This document shows positions 8,301 through 15,356 of a DNA stretch of 23,156 bases, one piece after another. Source of the stretch: Methylomonas sp. (lineage in GTDB: Bacteria > Pseudomonadota > Gammaproteobacteria > Methylococcales > Methylomonadaceae); contig JALSLS010000091.1 in the NCBI GenBank assembly GCA_026988195.1, forward strand, positions 1 to 23,156, given 5' to 3'. Each line of letters opens with the position of its first letter. Position 1 is the first letter of the stretch. Both the position numbers and the translations under genes were made by a program. The notes beneath the pieces are model-generated. The model was not told the DNA's origin. It saw nothing but the letters and a program-made list of their open reading frames with translations, and did not search any database.

Positions 8301-9761
8301 CAATTAAAAATTAAGCAACAAAAAGATAGCTTTGAGCAATTACTTGAAAATCCATTAATTGAAAAAAACTGGCAAAGTAAAGTTAATATAGGAATTAATA
8401 GTTTATCAAAATTATTGGCTAATAATGATACTTGGTTAATTAAAAAGAAATCTCAACTTATTTCTATTTATTTTAATCAAGCTGAAAAATTACTTATTGA
8501 TAAGAGAATGAGTAATGCCAAAGAAGTTTTGAAGTTAGGGTTAAAGATAGACAATAAGGCAGATAATTTAATTTCAGCTTTAAAAAGGATAGAAAAACAG
8601 GAGCTATTAGTTAAAGAAAGTAATAGAAAAAAAGAGTTAATTGCTAAAATAGCGGGGCTAAAACAAAGTTTTGAAATTCAATTGAAGGCAAATAAAGTTA
8701 AGCGAGCTTTGTCGACTTTGAACAGGTTGAAAAAAATTAAGGGTGTTGATAAAAACTATACTAACAATGTAAGCTCCAAATTGATTGCTAATGCTTATTA
8801 TAGGTTGGCAAATATACAAGATGAAAAGGGAAATATAAGTGGCGCTAAAGCTTTTATTAAAAAAGGGCTGGCTTACAATAAGGTTCATGAAAAATTAAAT
8901 AGATTAAGGCTTAAACTTAAACGGCTAGATCAGGCTGCTAAACGAGTTAAAGAAGCTGCAGCTATTAAAGCAGGAACAATTGATAAAGACTCTTCCCAGA
9001 AAACTGATAAATCAACAATTGACCCCGCCAAACCAACAACTTTAATTGAAAAAAAAGGGATAAAGACACCTAAAAAAGTGGATAAGCCTAAAGTTGGGGC
9101 TAACCCCAAAATAAGTCAAAATACCACTGTGAAGGAAGGAAAAGCTTGTTTAGCAAAATATGCGGGCTATGGTAAAAGATCAAAAGCAAGGTGTTATGAT
9201 TATGTCTCTAATTCGGTAAAAGGTCCCATATTAGCTGTTATCCCTGCTGGCGGAGGGGCGTCCACCTTTGCAATAGGTATTAATGAGGTTTCAATAAAAG
9301 AATATAATTTTTATTGTGAATTATCAGGAAAATGTAGTCGCCACTCATTAACTAACCAACCTATTACAAAAATTTCTTTGCAGCAAGCTAAAGGCTATGT
9401 ACAGTGGTTAAGTAAGGTGACAGGGTATGATTATAGATTGCCGACTAAACAACAGTGGTTACATGCTTCAAAAGCTGGGGGTCGTAAGCCCGTAACAGAT
9501 TATAATTGTAAATTAGTGAGTAGTGGTACTGTGATTAAGGGGCAGGAATTAGTCTCTGCAAAATCGGGTAAGAAAAATGCGTGGGGGCTTCGGAATTATA
9601 TTGGTAATGCACAAGAATGGGTGGTTAATGGTAGTTCTGTTTTTGCTATGGGGGGTGGGCATACTGATTTCATGACTGTTTGCAATGTCGATTTACAGCG
9701 TCCCCATTCAGGAGGTGCTGATAAAATAACAGGGTTTAGAGTTGTAAGAAATATTAATTAG
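5334..9761 (+). CDS. ppkA: PpkA-like T6SS Ser/Thr kinase with C-terminal SUMF1/FGE-type domain
   Basis: This 1475-residue kinase is the likely activator of the T6SS threonine-phosphorylation switch, with the downstream phosphatase and FHA protein as partners. Residues 1-110 are polar and probably disordered. The kinase domain spans about 115-375: glycine loop GHGGMGTVYKA (from Gly122), Lys149 in LAIKVL, catalytic loop HSDFKPGN (Asp244, Lys246, Asn249), DFG from Asp262, and TPAYASLEM as activation segment. The usual Arg before Asp244 is Ser, so it is a non-RD kinase. A membrane segment follows (LPIYLGSVGFGLIAVGFLA, 382-402). About 800 charged, helical, coiled-coil or TPR-like residues then lead, presumably in the periplasm, to a C-terminal domain (about 1290-1475) with RLPTKQQWLHA, GNAQEWVV and GFRVVRN, the SUMF1/formylglycine-generating-enzyme fold pattern. 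Pseudomonas PpkA carries a vWA domain there instead. ATG 5334 is preferred over TTG 5316; neither has a clear ribosome binding site. Confidence 0.88.
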   Translation: MADKDPNSKKNTPKSGKEDTDKTVLRPKKTILRPKNNSSNDEDNAQQHTVGDNANHDFKTVIQPRRVTRGRAKGGNTHATSSKTSRTTGTAWADSVSQDSSEKQVGPGTVLKDRFELLEILGHGGMGTVYKAIDRRDIEAQHSSFLAIKVLNDEFKNDKDLLRALHGEARKTQQLAHPNIVTVFDFDRDGGIVFMTMEYMDGIPLDEFIKNRPNGVGVETALLMVNQMANALNYAHSQHIIHSDFKPGNVFVGQNHSIRVLDFGIARVAKGEQKHSDFDAGILGGLTPAYASLEMFNDEDPAPSDDLYALACVTYELLTGRHPFNRRGADVAKKEALEPDKIKSLNARQWKALSKGLAFQRKDRFSNIQAFIEGLNASKSKLPIYLGSVGFGLIAVGFLAKDPILEFLKQVEFEGEIEGLEADINQGNINKMLKALALVEVLSESNAYRLETEEKISDEILRHITLDGYGFVSKFILHFEALNQKLRRKILFQGQDGLLSFYEKEMGNILSNPNKKHVFNSVESLLNNAENFYPDSFKLRRLQNKKNDLILDLDNRFSEALKQKRMLLDPNRDDIVDVLTELIKINPNHPLVSSEIAEMAYVREATVALENKQLDLAKQLITQGMLFFSSNASLADLLDQVKTLEQIKDKQNAIYRLEKQITNLIEVFKADIYSWLQQARGVFNQMMVLQADNKLILDVKVHTGKLLENEVKLLTEERKWEKALSLVVDVQSMITERVFVENKQKINRLKEEFEQKVKSLFHKIKALVSKNQTDKTIKEINGYFSVLETLSPGHALIQLRKEQIALSFLQIAEDLRSKEQWDRAFEYLEYSKRVNTDQSFQVRVQALSVEMNRVKLNFENMEKEELALAKIKAGELRDKRRQEKVTHEIERFNALISTMTATEENALAAKLILDSISAIDAKNPIIKTGFLKIENVFVNEVGRLINEQKWVNAKSTITNGRVFFPKSERLKASAIEIENTMKLLAQKDQQLKIKQQKDSFEQLLENPLIEKNWQSKVNIGINSLSKLLANNDTWLIKKKSQLISIYFNQAEKLLIDKRMSNAKEVLKLGLKIDNKADNLISALKRIEKQELLVKESNRKKELIAKIAGLKQSFEIQLKANKVKRALSTLNRLKKIKGVDKNYTNNVSSKLIANAYYRLANIQDEKGNISGAKAFIKKGLAYNKVHEKLNRLRLKLKRLDQAAKRVKEAAAIKAGTIDKDSSQKTDKSTIDPAKPTTLIEKKGIKTPKKVDKPKVGANPKISQNTTVKEGKACLAKYAGYGKRSKARCYDYVSNSVKGPILAVIPAGGGASTFAIGINEVSIKEYNFYCELSGKCSRHSLTNQPITKISLQQAKGYVQWLSKVTGYDYRLPTKQQWLHASKAGGRKPVTDYNCKLVSSGTVIKGQELVSAKSGKKNAWGLRNYIGNAQEWVVNGSSVFAMGGGHTDFMTVCNVDLQRPHSGGADKITGFRVVRNIN

Positions 9762-9803
9762 TTAAACCGTATGTTCTTGATGTCATTTAGTTAGGTTTTT
9801 GTT

Positions 9804-9807
9804 GGAG
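9804..9807 (+). promoter_or_regulatory. Ribosome binding site deciding a GTG start for the phosphatase
   Basis: GGAG lies 6 bp before GTG 9814. The earlier in-frame TTG codons at 9799 and 9802 overlap or precede this site and have no purine-rich site of their own. Confidence 0.65.
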
Positions 9808-9813
9808 TATAGA

Positions 9814-10605
9814 GTGGTAAAAAAAATCCCATTATTGTCTTTCTTTGCTATGACCGATACAGGAAGGAAAAGAAATTTAAATGAAGATACCTTTTTAATC
9901 GATGAGCAGCTTGGTTTGTGGGTGTTGGCAGATGGAATGGGTGGGTATGGTAGCGGAGATATTGCGAGTCAAATAACGGTTAAACATATTGTTCAGTGTA
10001 TTAAACATGGATACTCTTTAGTTGATTCAATTAATAGTGCTCATGATGCTGTATTAGAAGCGGCTAAGCAAGGACGTGGAAATTGGGGGATGGGAACCAC
10101 CGTTGTTGTTTTAAGAGTGATAAACTCTGATTACGAAATTGCATGGATCGGTGATAGTCGAGCTTATTTATTTGAAGACAATCAGATGTACCAATTGAGT
10201 AAAGATCATTCCTTGGTTCAAGAAATGGTTGATGAGGGTGAGATAACTCAGGAACAAGCAGAGTACCACCCTGATCGAAATATCATTAGTCAAGCTGTAG
10301 GGTCACCAGAAATAGATTCAGTTAGAGTGGATATTGCTACTGGAAAACTATTAGCAGGTAACTCTATTCTGCTCTGTTCAGATGGACTAACAACTGAGGT
10401 TAAGGAAGTTGAAATTGCCAGAATATTGCAATTAGACATTCCGGTAGAAACTAAAGTTAAGACACTAATCAAGGCTGCTTTGGACTCAGGAGGAAAAGAT
10501 AATGTTACGGTTGTTATTGTAGAAAAAGGACTGTCTGAAAAGCATATTAAAAAAACAAAGGGTGTATTTAGACACATTAATAATTTTTTTAAGAAAAAAA
10601 GGTAG
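9814..10605 (+). CDS. pppA: PP2C-family Ser/Thr phosphatase of the T6SS phosphorylation switch
   Basis: The 263-residue protein covers a complete bacterial PP2C (PPM) domain. The metal-binding aspartates lie in RKRNLNEDTF, LADGMGGYGSGD, LLCSDGLTTEV and KDNVTVV; GMGTTVVVL, WIGDSRAYL, LSKDHSLVQ and ISQAVGS complete the family pattern. It has no signal peptide or membrane segment, so it acts in the cytoplasm, where it should remove the phosphate placed by the preceding kinase on the FHA protein or another T6SS target and switch firing off, as PppA does in Pseudomonas. It begins 52 bp after the kinase stop codon, consistent with one transcript. GTG 9814 is chosen because of the GGAG site. The lysine-rich tail (FFKKKR) is unremarkable. 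It is followed by a 538-bp gene-free stretch. Confidence 0.92.
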   Translation: MVKKIPLLSFFAMTDTGRKRNLNEDTFLIDEQLGLWVLADGMGGYGSGDIASQITVKHIVQCIKHGYSLVDSINSAHDAVLEAAKQGRGNWGMGTTVVVLRVINSDYEIAWIGDSRAYLFEDNQMYQLSKDHSLVQEMVDEGEITQEQAEYHPDRNIISQAVGSPEIDSVRVDIATGKLLAGNSILLCSDGLTTEVKEVEIARILQLDIPVETKVKTLIKAALDSGGKDNVTVVIVEKGLSEKHIKKTKGVFRHINNFFKKKR

Positions 10606-10713
10606 TAACAATAAAATAATAAATTTAATTCTGATGTTTTTTAAGCAATTGAATGAGCTGATAGAGTTGATGAAAGTACATTTTTCCTCTAATGTAATAA
10701 AATATAATGATTA

Positions 10714-10874
10714 AGGAACGTGTATGGAATAACTTCCCGAAATTATAAGGTAGGATTTTTGTTTCAGGTGGAATGATCTCATGAGGCGCATAGCAAGCTA
10801 CGCAACGAATGAGATCATTCCATCTGGAGCAAAAAGACAAGTTAGAAATCGGGAAGTTGTTTCATGCACGTTCC
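10714..10874. repeat. Palindromic MITE-like element, family 1, copy 2 (161 bp)
   Basis: Same length as the copy at 3735 and nearly identical to it. The few differences include AAGG for AACG near the left end and the apex base GCATAGCAAGC in place of GCATAGCCAGC. In this copy the inner arms GATCTCAT / ATGAGATC pair perfectly. It lies 108 bp behind the phosphatase gene. The DNA before it (10606-10713) is AT-rich with nothing recognisable. The element may end the kinase-phosphatase transcript, but it has no T-tract typical of an intrinsic terminator. Confidence 0.92.
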
Positions 10875-10980
10875 GAAGTGGGGCTTTAGCCTCGCTTGAT
10901 TAAAGTCCCTCTTCCAGCTTGATAGTTGTTAACGTTATTTTATGCGCATTCCTAAGGAATAATGGCCTAACCTTGATTTA

Positions 10981-11046
10981 TAGGATGTGCTGAGGAACGA
11001 AGCGCATGGTTTACAGTTGATGCGCTTCCTGTCGTCAGCATACCTA
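10981..11046. repeat. 66-bp inverted repeat (GGATGTGCTGA / TGCGCTTCC type)
   Basis: TAGGATGTGCTGAGGAACGA and the following AGCGCAT pair with ATGCGCTTCCTGTCGTCAGC and the following ATACCTA, leaving a 12-nt loop (GGTTTACAGTTG). The pairing is imperfect in mid-arm. It resembles a dispersed intergenic palindrome that I recall from other gammaproteobacterial genomes, but I cannot check this here. The flanking DNA (10875-10980 and 11047-11143) has no gene. The FHA gene promoter should lie in the latter part; TATATAAC at 11107-11114 is a possible -10, with no good -35. Confidence 0.7.
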
Positions 11047-11143
11047 CAGCAAATTGCTTAACTTAATGGCAGTGTTCTAAGGGGGACAAGGTAATAGTAA
11101 TTTTTGTATATAACATATTGATTTTTCTAAAGGTAATTAGTTA

Positions 11144-12601
11144 ATGGGTGTTTTTCTTAAAGTTGTTCGTCATGCGGAAAATATTGTCGATTACGATTTG
11201 TCTGCTACCTTTGGTAGGTCTGGCGGCAATATTGGACGGTCAGGTGAAAATAGCTTAATTTTACCTGATACTGAGGGTTATGTTTCAAGAGTGCATGTAA
11301 AGATTGAATGTGATCATGATGTCTTCTTTATTGCTGATTGTAGTAGTAATGGAACTTTATTGTTAGAACCCATTGTTGATGATCCTGAAAATGCTTTTAA
11401 TGAGGTTTTTATAAATCAAAATAAAAGGGAATTAATGGATGGAGCGTATATTGTTATAGGTGAGTTTGAGATACAGGTTCAATATTGTGATGACCCTTAT
11501 GAAGCTGCAGAAACAATCAATGAGAGTTCGGCTCATAAAGTAGATACAACTTTATCAAGAAAAAAAGACCCTATACAAAATGAGTTTACCAGTCCTGATT
11601 TTGCTAAACCAATAACTTCACAACTAAGTAATGGAGCCTTTGAAAGTGAAGTATTACAATCTGTATCAGCCGTTCAATCAAGTATTTTAATTCCTGATGC
11701 GATAGCAAAAAGTAGCTCTGATAATGAACCCCCAGAAATATTTGATATTGATGATTTCTTTACCAATGATGAAGCTGAAACTCAGCCGAGTGTTGAAACA
11801 ACAGCTGATGATATTTTTTCTGTATTACAGAACCCATATTCTGATGAAATAAATATAGAGCCTATTGTTGATCATATAACTGCTGAACCCATTTCTGAAG
11901 CGGTTGAAGTAATGGATATCCCAAGTGATAAGGAAATACCTCTTACTGAGCCAGTCCCTCCGGTTACAGAAAAAACAAAAGTTGAACCTGATATTTCTAA
12001 TCAAAGTCTTGAAGTTACTTTTGAAGCAAAAAACAATGAAATTAACCTTTCTTTTTTTAACGGGTTAGGACTTGATGTTTCAAAGCTTCCAGATAATAAA
12101 GAAGCTATTGATAAATTAATGCTAGATTCAGGGAAAATGTTACGACAATTACTTGAAATAAATATTTCATTATTAAAAGCTAGGGCAGACTTAAAGAAAG
12201 AGTTTTCATCCTCTTTAACTAGGGTAAAAAAAGAAGAAAATAACCCTTTAAAGTTTTGTAACTCTATTGATGATGCGCTAACTTATTTGTTCTTAGAAAA
12301 ACCACCAGGTTTTTTGTCAAATTGCCAAGCAGTAAACGAAAGTGTAAATGATTTATATTCACATCAAATGGCTCTGATGGCGGGAGTGCAGGCATCATTA
12401 AAAGGGGTTGTTAATAAGTTTGATCCAGAAATAGTTGAAAATGAATGTGATGCAGGACGTTTTAATAAAAGTTCTAAAAACTGGGAATATTACCAGAACA
12501 ACTATAAAAAAATGTCTGTGGAGGCTTTATCTGATTTCTTTGGTAGTGATTTTGCCAGAGCATATGAGAGCCAAGTTATGGCACTGAAAAATACGCAATA
12601 G
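11144..12601 (+). CDS. tagH: T6SS FHA-domain protein (TagH/Fha type)
   Basis: The 485-residue cytoplasmic protein has an N-terminal FHA domain (about 20-100) with the phosphothreonine-binding pattern GRSGENSLILPD, SRVHVKIE and SSNGTLL. An acidic, low-complexity linker follows (about 130-295). The C-terminal part (about 300-480) is helical: LGLDVSKLPDNKEAIDKLML, MLRQLLEINISLLKARADLK, NNPLKF, DDALTYLFLEKPPGF and MALMAGVQASLKGV are the conserved T6SS-specific C-terminal region. In Pseudomonas the equivalent Fha1 is phosphorylated by PpkA and triggers assembly, so this is the expected readout of the kinase and phosphatase just upstream. ATG 11144 has an AAAGG site 10 bp upstream. It is the first gene of a run in which gaps never exceed 8 bp up to tagF. 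No tssJ-like lipoprotein gene lies between it and tssK. Confidence 0.93.
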   Translation: MGVFLKVVRHAENIVDYDLSATFGRSGGNIGRSGENSLILPDTEGYVSRVHVKIECDHDVFFIADCSSNGTLLLEPIVDDPENAFNEVFINQNKRELMDGAYIVIGEFEIQVQYCDDPYEAAETINESSAHKVDTTLSRKKDPIQNEFTSPDFAKPITSQLSNGAFESEVLQSVSAVQSSILIPDAIAKSSSDNEPPEIFDIDDFFTNDEAETQPSVETTADDIFSVLQNPYSDEINIEPIVDHITAEPISEAVEVMDIPSDKEIPLTEPVPPVTEKTKVEPDISNQSLEVTFEAKNNEINLSFFNGLGLDVSKLPDNKEAIDKLMLDSGKMLRQLLEINISLLKARADLKKEFSSSLTRVKKEENNPLKFCNSIDDALTYLFLEKPPGFLSNCQAVNESVNDLYSHQMALMAGVQASLKGVVNKFDPEIVENECDAGRFNKSSKNWEYYQNNYKKMSVEALSDFFGSDFARAYESQVMALKNTQ

Positions 12602-12609
12602 GATAAAAG

Positions 12610-13947
12610 ATGGGCAGAAAAAATAAAGTGGTTTGGTCTGAGGGGATGTTTTTACAACCTCAGCATTTTCAGCAACACGATCGTTATCTAGAAAATACTA
12701 TTAATGCTAGAGTTTCTGGTTTAACGATGTTTGGCTGGGGCTTTACAAAAGTCAAAATAGATCAGCAGCAACTTGCACTGGGGAAGTTTTCTTTAACCGA
12801 GTGTTGTGGTATTTTTCCTGATGGAACACCTTTTAACCTACCTGAAGATGATGTTTTACCTTTGCCGATAGATATTGCAAATAATGTACAAGATAGTATT
12901 GTATATCTAACCTTGCCAGTTGTTAGAAATGAAGCAGTTGAAGTTGATTCGGATGAGGAAATAGAAATCTTAGCTCGATTTCATGCAGCAGAGTTTGAAG
13001 TTAAAGATAGCCATATTGATTCTGATAGTCGAAATATAATTCATATTGGTCATTTACAAACACGATTAGCCGTTTCAGAAGAAGAAAGGTCATCGTATGT
13101 CTGTATAGGCATAGCAAAAATTTTAGAATGTCGAACAGATAAAACAATAGTCTTAGACGATAAATATATTGCTCCCATGCTGAATTGTGCAAATTCAGCA
13201 AATTTGCAAGGCTATATAGAAGAGATTTTGGGGCTTATTAATACAAGGTCTGAAGCATTAGCTAATTTGGTAACAAGTGGGGCAACAGGCGGAGTTGCTG
13301 AAGTTGCTGACTTTATGCTTTTACAATTAGTTAACCGGTATGAGCCTTTATATCGACACTTTTCTTCTATAGATGGGCTACATCCTGAAGTTTTATTTAG
13401 AAATAATATTCAACTTGCGAGTGAACTAGCTACTTTTATAGATAAAAATAAGAGATGCCGAAATTTTGATGAATATAAGCACGATGCCTTATGGGAAACC
13501 TTTACCCCTGTTATGGAAGTGATAAGGGAATACCTAAATATGGTATTAGAACAAAATGCAATACCCATACCGCTGAGTGGACCAAAGTATGGAATTTATG
13601 CAGGTAAAATTCCTGATCATAATTTAATTGATAATGCTGTGTTTGTTATTGCAGTCAAAGCAGATGTAACGCCAGAGATGATTAATAATTATTTTTCTCC
13701 GCAAACAAAAATTGGGCCTGTAGAAAAAATCCAGCAATTAGTCCGCTCTGCTTTACCAGGAATTACTATTCATGCTTTACCTGTGGCTCCAAGGCAATTA
13801 CCTTATCATGCAGGTTTTTCATATTTTGAATTAAATAAAGCGAATGAAATGTGGCCTCAATTAAAAACATCTGGAGGAATCGCTGTTCAAATTGGAGGGG
13901 AGTTTCCAGGGTTGGAAATTGAAATGTGGGCAATTAAGAACGGATAG
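12610..13947 (+). CDS. tssK: T6SS baseplate protein TssK
   Basis: The 445-residue product is full length for TssK, the trimeric adaptor that docks the baseplate to the TssL/TssM membrane complex on the cytoplasmic side. The N-terminus carries the family signature VVWSEGMFLQPQHFQQHDRY. Other typical segments are the central MLLQLVNRYEPLYRHF, the IPLSGPKYGIYAG stretch and the C-terminal YFELNKANEMWPQLKTSGGI followed by the end IEMWAIK. It starts 8 bp after the FHA gene, with AGGA in front of ATG 12610, and is followed 5 bp later by tssL. No signal peptide or membrane segment. No anomaly. Confidence 0.97.
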   Translation: MGRKNKVVWSEGMFLQPQHFQQHDRYLENTINARVSGLTMFGWGFTKVKIDQQQLALGKFSLTECCGIFPDGTPFNLPEDDVLPLPIDIANNVQDSIVYLTLPVVRNEAVEVDSDEEIEILARFHAAEFEVKDSHIDSDSRNIIHIGHLQTRLAVSEEERSSYVCIGIAKILECRTDKTIVLDDKYIAPMLNCANSANLQGYIEEILGLINTRSEALANLVTSGATGGVAEVADFMLLQLVNRYEPLYRHFSSIDGLHPEVLFRNNIQLASELATFIDKNKRCRNFDEYKHDALWETFTPVMEVIREYLNMVLEQNAIPIPLSGPKYGIYAGKIPDHNLIDNAVFVIAVKADVTPEMINNYFSPQTKIGPVEKIQQLVRSALPGITIHALPVAPRQLPYHAGFSYFELNKANEMWPQLKTSGGIAVQIGGEFPGLEIEMWAIKNG

Positions 13948-13952
13948 AGACG

Positions 13953-15356
13953 ATGAGTGATAATGATCTTTTTGAACAAAATAATAGTACTGTCTTAAAA
14001 CCACGGCCTGGAAGTCGCCGAGGAAGACCAAAGACAAGCAATGATTCACCACCCGTTACTCCTCGCCCGGTTGTGCAACAGAGAGTAGTGCGCCGCCCAA
14101 TTCCAATGCAACCACCGCCAACGCCTCGTTATGAAGAAGAAATGCCACAGAAAATTTCTAGTGGAAGGCAAAATTTATTACTCTCAATAGCATCCCCGTT
14201 ATTATCATTGGCATCCAATTTATCAAGCAGTGCTAGTCATAATGATATTGATAGTTTGAGAGAGCGGTTAGTACAAAGTATTCATGACTTTACTAATGAT
14301 CTTATACAAGCTGGATACTTACAGGAAACCGTGAAGGACAGCTCTTATGCTATATGTACTTTTATCGATGAAGTTATCTTAAATACACCTTGGGGAGGGC
14401 ATAGTAGTTGGGGAACCCAGACATTATTATCACAATTTCATGGCGAGGCATGGGGCGGCGAGAATTTTTTTAATATCCTCGATGTGTTAAAAAAACAACC
14501 CGCAGTCAATCTTGATATTCTTGAATTGTATTATGCGTGTTTGAGTTTAGGGTTACAGGGACGGTTTAGAGTTTTAGATAATGGATTAAGTCGTTTAAAT
14601 GAAGAAAAAGAAGACTTATATCAATTAATCCGGCGTCAAAAAGGGGGGTATGAAAAAGCCCTATCTGTAAAATGGGCAGGGGTTCAAAATTTAAAAAAGA
14701 CTCTATTTCACTATACCCCTTGGTGGGTTATTACTGCATTTACGGCTGGTTTTTTATTGTTGATTTATTTGACGTTTTTATATTTGATTAATGCTTCTGC
14801 TGATCCTAAGTATATTAATATTGATAGTGTTGCTCGTGATAACAACCCATTGCAGAGTGAGTTTATAACGATGGTTGAGTATGTGCCCGAGTATATAGAA
14901 CCAACTGCCGAGATTCAGTTAGAAAAGAGGAAGTTAAGTTTAAAAGAATTATTAGCACCTGAAATTAAGCAAGGATTAGTTGATGTGTTTGATAAAGATG
15001 GAAATGTTGTGATTAGAACTCGGGGGCTATTTGGTTCTGGAAGTGATCAGGTCATGCAAAAAATGAAACCACTGATTAATAGAATCGCAGAAGAATTGAA
15101 TGATATGAAAGGTAAAATTGTTGTCTCAGGGCATAGTGATAATGTTCCTATGTTCTCAGTCAGGTTTCCCTCAAATTGGGCTTTATCAAAAGCCAGAGCT
15201 GATCAAGTTATGAAGATGCTAGAAAAGGGAATGAATAAAAATATACGTTTTGCATCAGAAGGAAGAGCAGATAGAGAACCGGTAGTTGACAATAAAACAG
15301 CTAAAAATCGTGCGTTAAATAGACGTGTAGAAATAATTGTTACAGAAAGATTATGA
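13953..15356 (+). CDS. tssL: T6SS inner-membrane protein TssL with fused OmpA-like peptidoglycan-binding domain
   Basis: The 467-residue product is an extended TssL (DotU/IcmH). Residues 1-60 are Pro/Arg-rich and probably disordered. The cytoplasmic DotU domain (about 65-250) contains CTFIDEVILNTPWGG, WGTQTLLSQFHGEAWGGENF and LGLQGRFRV. One membrane segment follows (WWVITAFTAGFLLLIYLTFLY, near 256-280). The periplasmic C-terminus is an OmpA domain (about 350-467) with VVSGHSDNVP, SNWALSKARADQV, EGRADREPV and NRALNRRVEI, which should bind peptidoglycan and anchor the apparatus. Many TssL proteins lack this domain and need a separate anchor, so this system carries its own. The stop codon overlaps the tssM start (ATGA), implying translational coupling. 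Confidence 0.97.
   Translation: MSDNDLFEQNNSTVLKPRPGSRRGRPKTSNDSPPVTPRPVVQQRVVRRPIPMQPPPTPRYEEEMPQKISSGRQNLLLSIASPLLSLASNLSSSASHNDIDSLRERLVQSIHDFTNDLIQAGYLQETVKDSSYAICTFIDEVILNTPWGGHSSWGTQTLLSQFHGEAWGGENFFNILDVLKKQPAVNLDILELYYACLSLGLQGRFRVLDNGLSRLNEEKEDLYQLIRRQKGGYEKALSVKWAGVQNLKKTLFHYTPWWVITAFTAGFLLLIYLTFLYLINASADPKYINIDSVARDNNPLQSEFITMVEYVPEYIEPTAEIQLEKRKLSLKELLAPEIKQGLVDVFDKDGNVVIRTRGLFGSGSDQVMQKMKPLINRIAEELNDMKGKIVVSGHSDNVPMFSVRFPSNWALSKARADQVMKMLEKGMNKNIRFASEGRADREPVVDNKTAKNRALNRRVEIIVTERL

Noticed and set aside
10625..10840. Minus-strand 71-residue open frame after the phosphatase gene
   Set aside because: Much of it reads through the family 1 palindrome, and it has no domain, ribosome binding site or neighbour support.
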